Source: Pectobacterium sp. PL152 (GTDB lineage Bacteria > Pseudomonadota > Gammaproteobacteria > Enterobacterales > Enterobacteriaceae). Taken from it: 64,000 nt of DNA. The translations under genes and the position numbers were made by a program. The stretch is taken from contig CP091064.1 of NCBI GenBank assembly GCA_021907015.1, positions 4,216,001 to 4,280,000 of the forward strand, in the 5' to 3' direction. Below are positions 41,216 to 50,799 of this stretch, piece after piece. The notes under the pieces were generated by a model. It ran no database searches, was not told the origin of the DNA, and worked only from the letters and a program-made list of their open reading frames with translations. Within the stretch, counting starts at the first letter, position 1; the number at the start of each line of letters is the position of its first letter.

Positions 41216-42344
41216 TAGCTGGATGAACAGCATGTTCTGGCGGCTGGTGTTCCGCGCGCTGCGGTTGCGTATGCAGCGCGTCAGCGTGGTGTTCGCGGCG
41301 CTGATGGTTGGGGCGGCGATTGTGACGGCAATGTCCGCCGTCTATTTCGATATTAACGCCAAGATGAGTCAGGAACTGCGTACCTTCGGCGCGAATTTTT
41401 ATATCGGCCCGGCGCGGGGTAATACGATCCCACAGAGTACGTTTCAGCCGATTATCGACAACGCACCGGCTGGGTTAATCAATGCATCCAGCCCTTATCT
41501 GTACGGCATGGCGCGTACGGAGCTGGAGAAAGTGGTGCTGATGGGCGTGTGGTTCGAGTCGCTGCGGCAGTTGGCACCGTACTGGCAGGTCACCGGTAAC
41601 TGGATTGGCGTGAGCTTCGACGATCGTAACGCGATGATCGGGGTGAAGCTGGCGCAGCGCCTGAACGTTAACGTCGGCGACAGTATCACGCTGGTGGGCG
41701 ACGGCGGGAAGCAGCGATTGCAGATCAAAGGCATCGTGGAATCCGGCGATGCGACGGACAACATGCTGATCGTCAATCTGGAGCTGGCGCAAAAGTGGCT
41801 GGATAAAGAAGGCGCGATCAGTAATGCGCTGCTGAGCGTCAGCAACGATCTGGGACAGGTCGATCGCTTCGCCGCCCAGCTCCAGCAGCAGTATCCGCAA
41901 CTGGAGATCCGCCCGATCCTGAAAGTGTCGGCGTCGGAAGGTCAAGTGCTGAACAAAATCAAAGGGCTGATGGGGCTGGTATCGGCGGTGATCCTGGTGC
42001 TGTCTTCACTGTGTGTCAACACCACGCTGATGGCGATTGTCGGGGAACGCGCGCGCGAATTTGCGCTACAGAAAGCGCTGGGCGCGAGCGGACGAGACAT
42101 TATTCGGCAGATGCTGGCGGAAACTGGCATCATCGCGCTGGCGGCCGTGGTGTGTGGTTCGCTGCTGGGTTATCTGCTGGCACAGGTGCTGGGGCTGGCC
42201 GTCTTCAACGCGACGATTTCCCTGCGTTTGCCCGTGTTTCCGCTCACGCTGGGGCTATCCTTGCTGGTTGCTGCGGTAGCGGCGGTGGTTCCTACCCGGC
42301 GGGCGATTTATGTTGAACCGGCCAAAGTCTTGAAAGGAGAGTAG
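41205..42344 (+). CDS. FtsX/MacB-type ABC permease, second of two
   Basis: Start ATG 41205 (MDANSWMNSMFWRLVF) behind GGAGG overlaps the end of the first permease by 11 bases; the longer frame from 41139 is unlikely. The 379 residues show the same layout: helix 1 VVFAALMVGAAIVTAMSAVY, a periplasmic domain, and three helices with the coupling segment ERAREFALQKALGASGRDII. Two different half-permeases suggest a heterodimer served by one ATPase. Confidence 0.82.
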   Translation: MDANSWMNSMFWRLVFRALRLRMQRVSVVFAALMVGAAIVTAMSAVYFDINAKMSQELRTFGANFYIGPARGNTIPQSTFQPIIDNAPAGLINASSPYLYGMARTELEKVVLMGVWFESLRQLAPYWQVTGNWIGVSFDDRNAMIGVKLAQRLNVNVGDSITLVGDGGKQRLQIKGIVESGDATDNMLIVNLELAQKWLDKEGAISNALLSVSNDLGQVDRFAAQLQQQYPQLEIRPILKVSASEGQVLNKIKGLMGLVSAVILVLSSLCVNTTLMAIVGERAREFALQKALGASGRDIIRQMLAETGIIALAAVVCGSLLGYLLAQVLGLAVFNATISLRLPVFPLTLGLSLLVAAVAAVVPTRRAIYVEPAKVLKGE

Positions 42345-42348
42345 GTCG

Positions 42349-43065
42349 ATGTCTGTAGAGGTGAACGTGCAGGAAAGGGCACAGACCGCGGAGGCGGTGA
42401 TTGAAACTCGCCAGCTCTATAAACGCTTTGGTCAGGTTACCGCGCTGGAGAACATCAATATCCGCATCGCGCGCGGCGAGTTTGTCGCCATCATGGGCGC
42501 GTCCGGCTCGGGTAAAACCACGCTGATGAATATTCTTACCTGTTTGGATACGGTGAGCGAAGGGCAGGTCTTGCTGGATGGCGTTGACGCGGCTGCATTG
42601 GACGAGGAAGGACGGCGTCAGTTTCGTGCTGATAAGATTGGGTTGGTCTTTCAGCAGTTCCACCTGATTCCGTTTTTGACCGCGCTGGAGAATGTAATGC
42701 TGGCGCAGCATTACCACAGCGTGGTCGATGAAGCGGCGGCGCAGCGCGTGCTGGATCAGGTTGGTCTGGCGCATCGCGTGAATCACTTACCGAGCCAGCT
42801 TTCCGGTGGTGAACAGCAGCGCGTGTGTATTGCCCGTGCGTTGGTGAACGAACCTCCTGTGATTTTCGCTGATGAACCGACGGGCAATCTGGATGAAGAG
42901 AACGAACGGCGGGTGCTGGATCTGCTGCAAGATCTGCATCGGCAGGGGCGCACTATCGTGATGGTGACGCACAATCCTGAGCTGGGGCGGTTTGCTGACC
43001 GCATTATCCGCCTGCAACACGGCAAGTATTTCGGTGAAGAGGTGAATCATCATGAAATGGCGTAA
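42349..43065 (+). CDS. LolD/MacB-type ABC ATPase of iron-uptake operon
   Basis: ATPase of 238 residues. Walker A is [16 protein letters not shown], the signature [20 protein letters not shown], Walker [16 protein letters not shown] and the switch His in MVTHNPELG. It belongs to the LolD/MacB/FtsE branch, in keeping with the two FtsX-like permeases just upstream (4-base gap). Its end overlaps the TlpA start by 14 bases. Confidence 0.87.
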   Translation: MSVEVNVQERAQTAEAVIETRQLYKRFGQVTALENINIRIARGEFVAIMGASGSGKTTLMNILTCLDTVSEGQVLLDGVDAAALDEEGRRQFRADKIGLVFQQFHLIPFLTALENVMLAQHYHSVVDEAAAQRVLDQVGLAHRVNHLPSQLSGGEQQRVCIARALVNEPPVIFADEPTGNLDEENERRVLDLLQDLHRQGRTIVMVTHNPELGRFADRIIRLQHGKYFGEEVNHHEMA

Positions 43066-43549
43066 CGGGATTACCGCACTCTGTCTGCTGGGGGCAATGG
43101 CGCTGAGCGGCTGCAAGGAAGAACAGGTGAGCGTCGGGGCACAGGCACCGGCGCTGGCGGTCTATGATTTAGCCGGCCAGCAGGTGGATCTGTCGCGCTG
43201 GCAGGGGAAAAGCGTGTACCTGAATTTCTGGTCATCGGGCTGCGGCGGCTGCATGGTGGAAATGGGCGCGCTGGAAAAGCTGAGCCAGGAGTATGGCGAT
43301 AAAGTAGTCGTGGTCGCAGTGAACACCGATCCTGACGGCGTGGATATCACCTCAATGCTGGCGCACCATAACGTGACCTATCCGGTGGTGCGCGATCAAC
43401 TGGGCATTACCAAAGAGCGTTATCAGGTCAGCGGCACGCCGACCTCATTTATTATTGATGCCAACGGCAAGGTGACCGATCAGCATCAGGGCGCAAGAGA
43501 TGAAGCGCAACTGACCGCGCTGTTCCAGAAGCTGGCAAGCCGGACATAA
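43052..43549 (+). CDS. TlpA-like thioredoxin-fold lipoprotein
   Basis: A 165-residue thiol-disulfide protein. The lipobox LSGC at about residue 22 predicts a lipid-anchored periplasmic protein. The redox motif is CGGC in LNFWSSGCGGCMVEMGALEK and the cis-proline loop is VSGTPTSFIIDANG. It is last in the operon. A redox helper for the P19 or DUF2318 protein is the natural reading, by analogy with the thioredoxin-like proteins of the Campylobacter locus. Confidence 0.85.
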   Translation: MKWRNGITALCLLGAMALSGCKEEQVSVGAQAPALAVYDLAGQQVDLSRWQGKSVYLNFWSSGCGGCMVEMGALEKLSQEYGDKVVVVAVNTDPDGVDITSMLAHHNVTYPVVRDQLGITKERYQVSGTPTSFIIDANGKVTDQHQGARDEAQLTALFQKLASRT

Positions 43550-43558
43550 AGGCCGGCT
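43538..43558 (+). terminator. Terminator of iron-uptake operon
   Basis: Stem AGCCGG / CCGGCT with a 9-base loop overlapping the TlpA stop, followed by ATTTTCAC. It also sits at the end of the convergent DMT gene. Confidence 0.65.
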
Positions 43559-43562
43559 ATTT

Positions 43563-44579
43563 TCACAGCATGTCAGGCGTGCCTTTACTCTGCCCGTGAA
43601 ATCGGAATCTGAACCTCCACAACCGTTGATTTTTCACAACGACAGGTTCCGGTTTCACCCGCATGGCGTAGATCACGCCGACAATCAGACAGCTGATGCC
43701 GCAAAGCGTCAGCAGCGGTGGCCAGGATTGCCGGATGATGAAGGCATAGGTGAGTCCTGCCAGCGTTTCAAACACAATCAGCGGCCCTACCAGCACCGTT
43801 GGCAGGCGCTGGCTGGCTTCGTTCCAAAACAGTGTACCAATCCACGAACAAAACAGCCCAATCGCTAGCATCAGTGGGATGAAAACCTCAGGTCGTGGTC
43901 CGAACGGCTGCGTAAAGGTGCTATCCGTTAGCGCCAGATGGCCGCACACCAGCAGATAGCCCAGCAGCGCCAGCGGTAGCGTGACCAGCCCTTGTGCTGT
44001 GGCCCAGGTGGTCGGCGTATTGCCTTTGTGGTCGCGCAGCCAGCGGGCGTTGCGCAGCGGATACCACGTCCAGCAAATGACCGCGCAAAATGCCATCGCA
44101 ATGCCGCTGGCATAACGCCATAAATCGAATTCAATGGTCGTTCCTTTCAGTTCCGCAATGTTGACGCAGACCAGACCGGCCGCAATCAGCAGCAGCGAGG
44201 GCAGCAGCCGACGCCAGGCTACACGGCCATCATGCTTGCTGTATAACACGTTGGCGGTAACGGAAATCACCACGGGAAGGGTGCCGATAATCATCGTCGA
44301 GATCGGCGCACCGGTACGCTGGATGGCGCTGGCGAGCAGGAAGTAATACAGCAGGTTGCCGATAATCGTGAGCTTCGTGGCTTCCAGCCAGTCGCGGCGG
44401 GTTAACTGGCGCAGACGACGGCGGTCGAGCCACGCCAGCGGTAAGGCAATCAGCCCAAAGGCCAGGTAGCGTCCGGTAGACTGCAAGGCCGCAGAGTAGT
44501 CCGGTACGATCAATGGCCCAACGAAAATCAACCCCCACATCAGCCCGGCGGCAAGCGCAAATAAAACACCTATCAGCAT
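43563..44579 (-). CDS. DMT-superfamily (EamA) transporter
   Basis: A 338-residue inner-membrane protein with ten predicted helices in two EamA repeats: start MLIGVLFALAAGLMWGLIFV, second repeat near residue 160 (MAFCAVICWTWYPLRNARWL). Substrate unknown; relatives export amino acids or metabolites. It lies 99 bases downstream of an AraC regulator on the same strand, which may control it. Confidence 0.82.
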   Translation of the reverse strand: MLIGVLFALAAGLMWGLIFVGPLIVPDYSAALQSTGRYLAFGLIALPLAWLDRRRLRQLTRRDWLEATKLTIIGNLLYYFLLASAIQRTGAPISTMIIGTLPVVISVTANVLYSKHDGRVAWRRLLPSLLLIAAGLVCVNIAELKGTTIEFDLWRYASGIAMAFCAVICWTWYPLRNARWLRDHKGNTPTTWATAQGLVTLPLALLGYLLVCGHLALTDSTFTQPFGPRPEVFIPLMLAIGLFCSWIGTLFWNEASQRLPTVLVGPLIVFETLAGLTYAFIIRQSWPPLLTLCGISCLIVGVIYAMRVKPEPVVVKNQRLWRFRFRFHGQSKGTPDML

Positions 44580-44678
44580 GATAAACCCATTTTTTCACAA
44601 TAGTGCATCGCGCCAGTCTAGGGAGAGTCGGCGATGAATTATTGTAGGATATTGCTGTTTATTGTCCGAGGGAGGAGG

Positions 44679-45512
44679 TTAGCGCCGAACCGGATAAACC
44701 TGTTTTTGGTAGCGAATAGGCGTGACGCCATAGCGCTGAGCGAAGGTGCGGGTCAGATGTGCCTGATCGGTTAGCCCGACGGCGATGGCGACATGAGCGG
44801 CCGCCATACCGCGCGTCAGCATCTGTTTCGCCTCATATAGCCGAATTGCCATCAGCATCTGGTGCGGCGTGACGTGATATTGGGCTTTGAACTGGCGCAG
44901 GAAATGATACGGGCTCAGGGACACCAACGCCGCCAGATCTTTTAAGGTAACGGGATGAGCGAAGTTTTCCCGCAGATAGGCTTTCACTACATCAAAGCGG
45001 TGCAGCGGTTCAATCATCTGGCGTTGTGCGATGTGCGCGTGTGGTCGGAAAAGTTCAATCAACGACAGCAGCAGGCTTTCACTCGCTAACGGGTCGGTTG
45101 TCTGCCACAGTGCGGCCAGCGTCATCGCCAACTGACGTGCCGTTGCGGGATCGTGGCGCACGACATCGGTAAACCACCAGCCTTTCTCACCGGAGACGTT
45201 CTCCAGCACATCGGGCGGGATGTAGATCATGCGATAGCGCCAACCGTCTTCCGTCGCTGATTCCCCCGTGTGCAGTTCATCAGGGTTCATCAACACGAGT
45301 GAATCGACAGGTGCAATATGCTTGGCGCCACGGTAGCGGAATTGCTCTGCGCCGTCGTCAATGGTGCCAATACCAAACGCCTCATGCGTGTGCGGTTCAA
45401 AGGCATAACGGCAGATATGCGCGTGATAAAGCTCGATGCCGGGCAGCGTCGGCAAATGCCGGAACTGGGCATAGTCTCTCTCATCGGTAAACTGTTCCGG
45501 TACACCCTGCAT
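44679..45512 (-). CDS. AraC-family transcriptional regulator
   Basis: A 277-residue regulator. The N-terminal cupin-like sensor has YAFEPHTHEAFGIGTIDDGA and PDELHTGESATEDGW. The C-terminal AraC domain holds two helix-turn-helix units, TLKDLAALVSLSPYHFLRQF and HVAIAVGLTDQAHLTRTFAQ, followed by RYGVTPIRYQKQ. The ligand is unknown. It probably regulates the DMT transporter gene downstream. Confidence 0.88.
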   Translation of the reverse strand: MQGVPEQFTDERDYAQFRHLPTLPGIELYHAHICRYAFEPHTHEAFGIGTIDDGAEQFRYRGAKHIAPVDSLVLMNPDELHTGESATEDGWRYRMIYIPPDVLENVSGEKGWWFTDVVRHDPATARQLAMTLAALWQTTDPLASESLLLSLIELFRPHAHIAQRQMIEPLHRFDVVKAYLRENFAHPVTLKDLAALVSLSPYHFLRQFKAQYHVTPHQMLMAIRLYEAKQMLTRGMAAAHVAIAVGLTDQAHLTRTFAQRYGVTPIRYQKQVYPVRR

Positions 45513-45872
45513 GTTGTCACCTTGTCTCTCATTCTGATTTCCATCATAGCAGCGATAGCACGTCAGCTTGAAGTCGTGTGGCTTATTTAACGTGAACGGA
45601 AATGCTGAAAAAGGGGATAAAAACGCCGGGATAAATAGATCAGAAAGGCATAAATCATAGCGAAATGGTTGATTGACGGCGCGCGTGTGGCAAAAGTGGC
45701 GTTGTCTAACTTTTTGATTTTAAAATTTATGTCTATTTCTTGTTAGGTAAGGCTGTGCGGCAGACATACCGTTAGTATAAAAAAATATAATCAACTCCAT
45801 TTGCTTATTTGTTCTGGCTCTCATTACTTGCATCAATATTGCTATCTGTAATAAAGAACAAGGGAGTGAAAG
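45513..45872. other. Gene-free stretch between AraC gene and cbl
   Basis: About 360 bases holding the divergent promoters of the AraC gene and cbl. I see no gene, repeat or clear operator. Confidence 0.5.
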
Positions 45873-46826
45873 GTGAACTTTCAGCAACTGAAGATTATTC
45901 GTGAATCAGCACGGTGCAATTACAACCTGACCGAGGTGGCGAATACGCTGTTTACCTCTCAATCCGGCGTGAGCCGCCATATCCGCGAGCTGGAAGAAGA
46001 GCTGGGGATTGAAATCTTCATTCGCCGCGGCAAGCGTCTGTTAGGCATGACCGAACCGGGAAAAGAGCTGCTGGTGGTGGCGGAGCGCATTCTGAATGAC
46101 GCCAGCAATATCCGGCGGCTGGCGAATGTTTTCACCAATAACGATACTGGCCAGTTGGTGATCGCGACCACGCATACGCAGGCACGTTACAGCCTGCCGC
46201 CGGTGATTAAAGCCTTCCGTTCTCTGTACCCACAGGTTCGTCTGGTGCTGAATCAGGGCACGCCGGATGAGATCGTGGCGATGCTCCATTCCGGTGAAGC
46301 GGATATCGGTATTGCCAGTGAACAGTTGATTAACGATCCCTCGCTGGCAGCGTTCTCCTACTATCGCTGGCACCATTCTGTCATTGTGCCGGAGGATCAC
46401 CCGTTGACGCAGGAGCGGGTGATTACGCTAGAGATGCTCAATGCGGAGCCGCTGATTACCTATCGTCAGGGAATTACCGGTCGCTCGCGTTTGGATCGCG
46501 CGTTTCAGGCGGTGGGGATGTCACCGGATATTACGTTGAGCGCGCAGGATTCGGATGTGATTAAAACCTATGTTGAGCTGGGGCTTGGCGTCGGGATTGT
46601 GGCCGATATGTCATACGATCCCGCGCGCGATACCGGGTTGGTGCGGTTAAATGCCGAGCATTTGTTTGAAGCGAATACGGTCTGGCTGGGGTTAAAAAAG
46701 GGTCAGTTACAGCGTAACTATGCCTGGAAATTCATTCAGCTGTGTAACACGGAACTGTCGCTGGATGATATTAAAGATAAGGTGTTCTCGGATAACGATG
46801 AAGCGGTGATTGATTACCAAATCTGA
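45873..46826 (+). CDS. cbl: LysR-type regulator Cbl of sulfonate utilisation
   Basis: A 317-residue CysB-subfamily regulator, close to E. coli Cbl from MNFQQLKIIRESARCNYNLT to the end DYQI. The helix-turn-helix is NLTEVANTLFTSQSGVSRHI; the effector domain keeps IATTHTQARYSLPPVIKAF and TYRQGITGRSR. In E. coli Cbl activates ssu and tau genes under sulfate starvation with adenosine phosphosulfate as anti-inducer. Its presence 3 to 4 kb from two sulfonate-type transporters and a cysteate lyase gene supports a sulfur-scavenging neighbourhood. Confidence 0.93.
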   Translation: MNFQQLKIIRESARCNYNLTEVANTLFTSQSGVSRHIRELEEELGIEIFIRRGKRLLGMTEPGKELLVVAERILNDASNIRRLANVFTNNDTGQLVIATTHTQARYSLPPVIKAFRSLYPQVRLVLNQGTPDEIVAMLHSGEADIGIASEQLINDPSLAAFSYYRWHHSVIVPEDHPLTQERVITLEMLNAEPLITYRQGITGRSRLDRAFQAVGMSPDITLSAQDSDVIKTYVELGLGVGIVADMSYDPARDTGLVRLNAEHLFEANTVWLGLKKGQLQRNYAWKFIQLCNTELSLDDIKDKVFSDNDEAVIDYQI

Positions 46827-46852
46827 GTAACAGCATCGTTTCCTAACCCGAT

Positions 46853-46880
46853 GCCCAGCCAGCGTTTTTTCTGGTTGGGC
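46853..46880 (+). terminator. Terminator after cbl
   Basis: Stem GCCCAGCCAG / CTGGTTGGGC with one G-T pair and an 8-base loop, 27 bases past the cbl stop; a TGACATTTTCC tail follows. Confidence 0.7.
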
Positions 46881-47319
46881 TGACATTTTCCTTTCGATTT
46901 CGCCGCGATTTTTTGTAGCGCGATGCCTGCCGTTTTCTGGGCTCGATTCAGCATAAATATGGTTTATCGTGCCGACAATCTGCTTGATCTGATCGTGCTG
47001 GAATAGTAGTATTCCTGTCATAACAATAACTTATGTCTGTATTTTTGTTAAGTGATACAAATAGTTGTGCGTTTTTATTGAATAATTATGTTAACGATTT
47101 TGTATCACAATAGAAAAATTACTCTAAATCATTCGAGCAGCAGAATAAAACGATCGCGTTTTTAACCGCGCGTATGCAGCTTGAAAGAGGCGGGATAATC
47201 CATCAGACATCCTTCTCAATAGTCAGTCACCTCCACGTTGATTTTTTCGGTTCGCATTGCGCCGGAGTCGCGCTAGCGCCATGTTTGTGATGGCGGGGAG
47301 TTTAAAACGGAAAATGACG
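46881..47319. other. gltP upstream region
   Basis: About 440 bases without a supportable gene. A degenerate half of the ERIC-like repeat lies near 47165-47190 (GTATGCAGCTTGAAAGAGG). The remainder is AT-rich and must hold the gltP promoter. Confidence 0.5.
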
Positions 47320-48636
47320 ATGAAAACACAAAAAATCAGCCTTGCCTGGCAAATCCTTATCGCGTTGGTTCTTGGTATTGCACTCGGTGCCGTGCTGCAT
47401 GAACAACAAGAAAGCCGCCAGTGGCTCATCAGCAATATTCTTAGCCCTGCGGGCGACATCTTTATCCGCCTGATTAAAATGATTGTTGTTCCGATCGTGA
47501 TCGCCACATTGATTGTCGGGATTGCGGGCGTAGGGGACGCTAAAAAGCTCGGGCGCATCGGCTTCAAAACCATTCTCTATTTTGAAATCATCACGACGGT
47601 GGCGATTATCCTTGGCATCACGTTGGCGAACATCTTCCAGCCAGGCCATGGCATTGACATGTCGACGCTGACCGCCGTGGATATCTCGCAGTATCAAAAG
47701 ACTACCGAGCAGGTGCAGAGCGGTTCGCACAGTCTGGTGGGGACGGTGCTGTCGCTGATCCCGCCGAATATCTTCGCGGCGATGGCACACGGTGAAATGC
47801 TGCCGATTATTTTCTTCTCCGTGCTGTTTGGTTTGGGGCTCTCTTCGTTGCCGAAAGATCACCGTGACCCGCTGCTGAACGTCTTCCGTGGCGTGTCGGA
47901 AACGATGTTCAAGGTGACCCACATGATCATGCGCTATGCTCCAGTTGGGGTATTTGCGCTGATTTCCGTCACGGTGGCCAACTTCGGTTTTGCGTCGCTG
48001 TGGCCGTTAGCCAAGCTGGTTATGCTGGTTTACGCCGCGATTTTCTTCTTCGCGCTGGTGGTGCTCGGCATCGTCGCTCGGTTGTGTAAGCTGCGTATTA
48101 CGATGCTGATCCGTATTCTGAAAGATGAGTTGATTCTCGCGTACTCCACCGCCAGCTCTGAAACCGTGCTGCCGCGTATCATCGAAAAAATGGAAGCCTA
48201 TGGCGCGCCGAAGTCGATTACCAGCTTCGTCGTACCGACTGGCTACTCTTTTAACCTCGATGGTTCGACGCTATACCAGAGTATTGCGGCGATCTTCATC
48301 GCGCAGCTGTACGGCATCGAACTGTCGATTGGGCAGGAAATCGTGCTGGTGTTGACGCTGATGTTGACGTCCAAAGGCATTGCCGGCGTACCGGGTGTGT
48401 CATTTGTCGTGCTGCTGGCTACGTTGGGCAGCGTCGGTATTCCGCTGGAAGGTCTGGCGTTCATTGCGGGCGTTGACCGTATCCTCGATATGGCGCGTAC
48501 CGCGCTGAACGTGGTTGGAAATGCGCTGGCGGTACTGGTCATCGCCAAGTGGGAACACCAGTTTGATGAGAAAAAAGCGCAGGCCTACGAGCACGAAATA
48601 AAGGGAATCAGTACGCAGCCTGCACAGCAGGGATAG
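47320..48636 (+). CDS. gltP: Glutamate/aspartate:proton symporter GltP
   Basis: A 438-residue DAACS carrier that imports glutamate and aspartate with protons. The start MKTQKISLAWQILIALVLGI aligns with E. coli GltP; earlier in-frame starts are less likely. Conserved parts are GDIFIRLIKMIVVPIVIATL, AYSTASSETVLPRIIEKM, VPTGYSFNLDGSTLYQS and LTSKGIAGVPGVSFVV. It ends in a strong terminator. Together with the symporter at 25881 and DcuB at 58563 it makes three C4-dicarboxylate or acidic amino acid carriers in this window. Confidence 0.94.
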   Translation: MKTQKISLAWQILIALVLGIALGAVLHEQQESRQWLISNILSPAGDIFIRLIKMIVVPIVIATLIVGIAGVGDAKKLGRIGFKTILYFEIITTVAIILGITLANIFQPGHGIDMSTLTAVDISQYQKTTEQVQSGSHSLVGTVLSLIPPNIFAAMAHGEMLPIIFFSVLFGLGLSSLPKDHRDPLLNVFRGVSETMFKVTHMIMRYAPVGVFALISVTVANFGFASLWPLAKLVMLVYAAIFFFALVVLGIVARLCKLRITMLIRILKDELILAYSTASSETVLPRIIEKMEAYGAPKSITSFVVPTGYSFNLDGSTLYQSIAAIFIAQLYGIELSIGQEIVLVLTLMLTSKGIAGVPGVSFVVLLATLGSVGIPLEGLAFIAGVDRILDMARTALNVVGNALAVLVIAKWEHQFDEKKAQAYEHEIKGISTQPAQQG

Positions 48637-48654
48637 TCCCGGAAAGAAAAAGAG

Positions 48655-48688
48655 AAACGGGTGCATCGGTTATTCAATGCACCCGTTT
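48655..48688 (+). terminator. Terminator after gltP
   Basis: Perfect 12-bp stem AAACGGGTGCAT / ATGCACCCGTTT with a 10-base loop, 18 bases past the gltP stop. It ends 24 bases before the convergent dehydrogenase gene stop. Confidence 0.85.
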
Positions 48689-48711
48689 CCATTCTGAAGG
48701 GTGATTATCAA

Positions 48712-49815
48712 CTAGGCCGCGTAGCTATTTATCACACCCGTTTCTAACGTTTGCGTGCGCCAGAGCGCCTGTTGGATTCGTTCGGCATCTGTGGCGAAAG
48801 GCAGTCGTGAGGCAATTTTCGGTGCGATTTTCACGTGCTGCGCGATGTTTTCCACTAGCTGTGGGCGTTCGTTCAGACCGAGAGCGCTTAGTGTTATCGG
48901 GCTGCCGTAGCGACGCAGTTGGGCGAAGAGTTCTTCGCGGTCGGCATCGTTATCGTATTCCAGAAAAGCCTGTGCGGCCAGACCAAAACCGACTTTCTCA
49001 CCATGCAGCCAGTCGTGCAGTTCCGGCAGGCGCGTCATGCTGTTGTGAATGGCATGGGCAACGCCGATGCGTGGCACCTCATCTTTCATACTGTTCGCGA
49101 CGCCCGCCAGCGCGATAACGGCATCGATCACACGGCGCAGCGCCGGCGTGACCAGACCTTGCTCGTTATCTGCGATGGCCTGTTCGCCATACGCATTAAA
49201 TGTTTCCACAGCCAGTTTCGCCGCCTGTGCTTTAAGCGCTAATGCCAGCCCGTCATCGCCGTGGCGCAAATAAGGTTGGAATTCATACCACTTCGCCAGC
49301 GCATCCACGATACCGGCTTTGAGATAACGCGAAGGGCTGTGAGCGATGATCTCGCTGTCCACCAGTACCCACACCGGTAACCGCGTCAGCGGAAAGGGAC
49401 CGTTGTGCGCACCGCTGTCGCTGTATATCACGCTGATCGGTGACCAAGCGGCGCAGGTAGCGGCAATGGTGGGGACGGCGATGACGGGCAACTGTCCCAC
49501 AATGTCGCCGACGGCTTTGGCGACATCCAGCACACGCCCGCCGCCAATACCTAAAATCAGTTCTGCGTTGAAGGCGCGCGCCTGTGCGGTCAGCGCCTCG
49601 ATCGCGGGTTTGGTGCAATCACCCGGCAAAAATTCGACCTGATAGCGCAAGCCGTGCTCATTGAGGCTGCGTTCGACAGCATCCGCCGTCGTTTTCCATG
49701 CCTGTGGACTGGTAATAATCAGTATGGTGTTGGCGTAGGGAGCCGCATAGTCACCGACAGAACGAATGACGCCGTCACGATTCAGATAGGTTTGTGGCGC
49801 TTGTATTGCAATCAT
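48712..49815 (-). CDS. Iron-containing alcohol dehydrogenase family, HcxA/YbdH-like
   Basis: A 367-residue metal-dependent dehydrogenase of the glycerol-dehydrogenase group. The dinucleotide motif is ELILGIGGGRVLDVAKAVGD, the conserved VPTIAATCAAWSPISVIYSD matches E. coli YbdH (HcxA), and metal ligands are expected in GIVDALAKWYEF (Asp), VAHAIHNSM (His) and LHGEKVGFG (His). HcxA reduces 2-oxo acids such as oxoglutarate; the substrate here is not known. It is a single gene convergent with gltP. Confidence 0.8.
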   Translation of the reverse strand: MIAIQAPQTYLNRDGVIRSVGDYAAPYANTILIITSPQAWKTTADAVERSLNEHGLRYQVEFLPGDCTKPAIEALTAQARAFNAELILGIGGGRVLDVAKAVGDIVGQLPVIAVPTIAATCAAWSPISVIYSDSGAHNGPFPLTRLPVWVLVDSEIIAHSPSRYLKAGIVDALAKWYEFQPYLRHGDDGLALALKAQAAKLAVETFNAYGEQAIADNEQGLVTPALRRVIDAVIALAGVANSMKDEVPRIGVAHAIHNSMTRLPELHDWLHGEKVGFGLAAQAFLEYDNDADREELFAQLRRYGSPITLSALGLNERPQLVENIAQHVKIAPKIASRLPFATDAERIQQALWRTQTLETGVINSYAA

Positions 49816-49932
49816 GTTCGCGATCTCTCATCTCTGTGGAAAAAGACAAATCAGTTGTAACAGCGATATCGAGCGCCGCAAAAGAACAATTCTGGCTATC
49901 AATGGCTAGATTTCGCATAACCAGAATGGCGT

Positions 49933-50799
49933 TTAGCGCTGCATTCCCCAGCGTTTCACCGTGACCTTTTCGATGGTGGAAAACACCAGCCCTTCAACCA
50001 GCAGCCCGATGATGATGACGGACGCCAGCCCGGCGAAAACACGGTCAGTATAAAGCTCATTACGGTTCTGGAAGATGTACCAGCCCAAACCGCCATTGCC
50101 GCTGGATGCGCCGAAGACCAGCTCAGCGGCGATCAGGGTACGCCAGGCAAATGCCCAGCCGATCTTCAGACCGGAGAGAATCGACGGCAGCGCAGCGGGG
50201 ATCAGGATGGCATTGATATAGCGAAAGCCTGTCAGGCCGTAGTTGCGACCCGCCATACGCAGCGTTTCCGAAACACCGAGAAAGCCGGAATAGGTATTCA
50301 GCGCCATCGGCCACATCACGGAGTGGACGAGAACGAATACCAGACTCTTTTCTCCCAGTCCAAACCACAGCAGCGCTAACGGCAGTAACGCAATCGCAGG
50401 GAGCGGGTTGAACATAGAGGTTAAGGTGCCTAAGAGATCGCGACCGAAACGGGTGGATACCGCCAATGCGCTGAGGGCCAGTGCCAGCAGGCTGCCAATG
50501 ACATAGCCTTTTAGCAATGTGCCGAGGGAAACCACCATCTTATGCGGCAGTTCGCCGCTGGCGAGATCGTCGCGAAATGCCTGAAAGGTTTGCAGGAAAC
50601 CCGGCAGCATTAGATCGTTGTTTTGCCAGCGTGCGGCGAACTCCCACAGCAATAGCAGCCCTGCCAACAGCACTAGCTTGCGAATCCAGGTTTGATTCCA
50701 CAGGCGCGTGGTCAGCGGCAGAGGCTGGGTCAGTGTGAAGTCTTTCAGCGGCGCCAGTTCACGCTGATACTCGGGCCGCACGGGGGGCTGTATGCTCAT
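49933..50799 (-). CDS. SsuC/TauC-type ABC permease, transporter 1
   Basis: Inner-membrane permease of about 288 residues from ATG 50799 (MSIQPPVRPEYQRELAPLKD). It has six hydrophobic segments and the ATPase-contact loop SETLRMAGRNYGLTGFRY. It belongs to the nitrate/sulfonate/bicarbonate group. The start lies inside the ATPase gene (41-base overlap), so the two are translationally coupled. The operon order is binding protein, ATPase, permease. Confidence 0.85.
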   Translation of the reverse strand: MSIQPPVRPEYQRELAPLKDFTLTQPLPLTTRLWNQTWIRKLVLLAGLLLLWEFAARWQNNDLMLPGFLQTFQAFRDDLASGELPHKMVVSLGTLLKGYVIGSLLALALSALAVSTRFGRDLLGTLTSMFNPLPAIALLPLALLWFGLGEKSLVFVLVHSVMWPMALNTYSGFLGVSETLRMAGRNYGLTGFRYINAILIPAALPSILSGLKIGWAFAWRTLIAAELVFGASSGNGGLGWYIFQNRNELYTDRVFAGLASVIIIGLLVEGLVFSTIEKVTVKRWGMQR

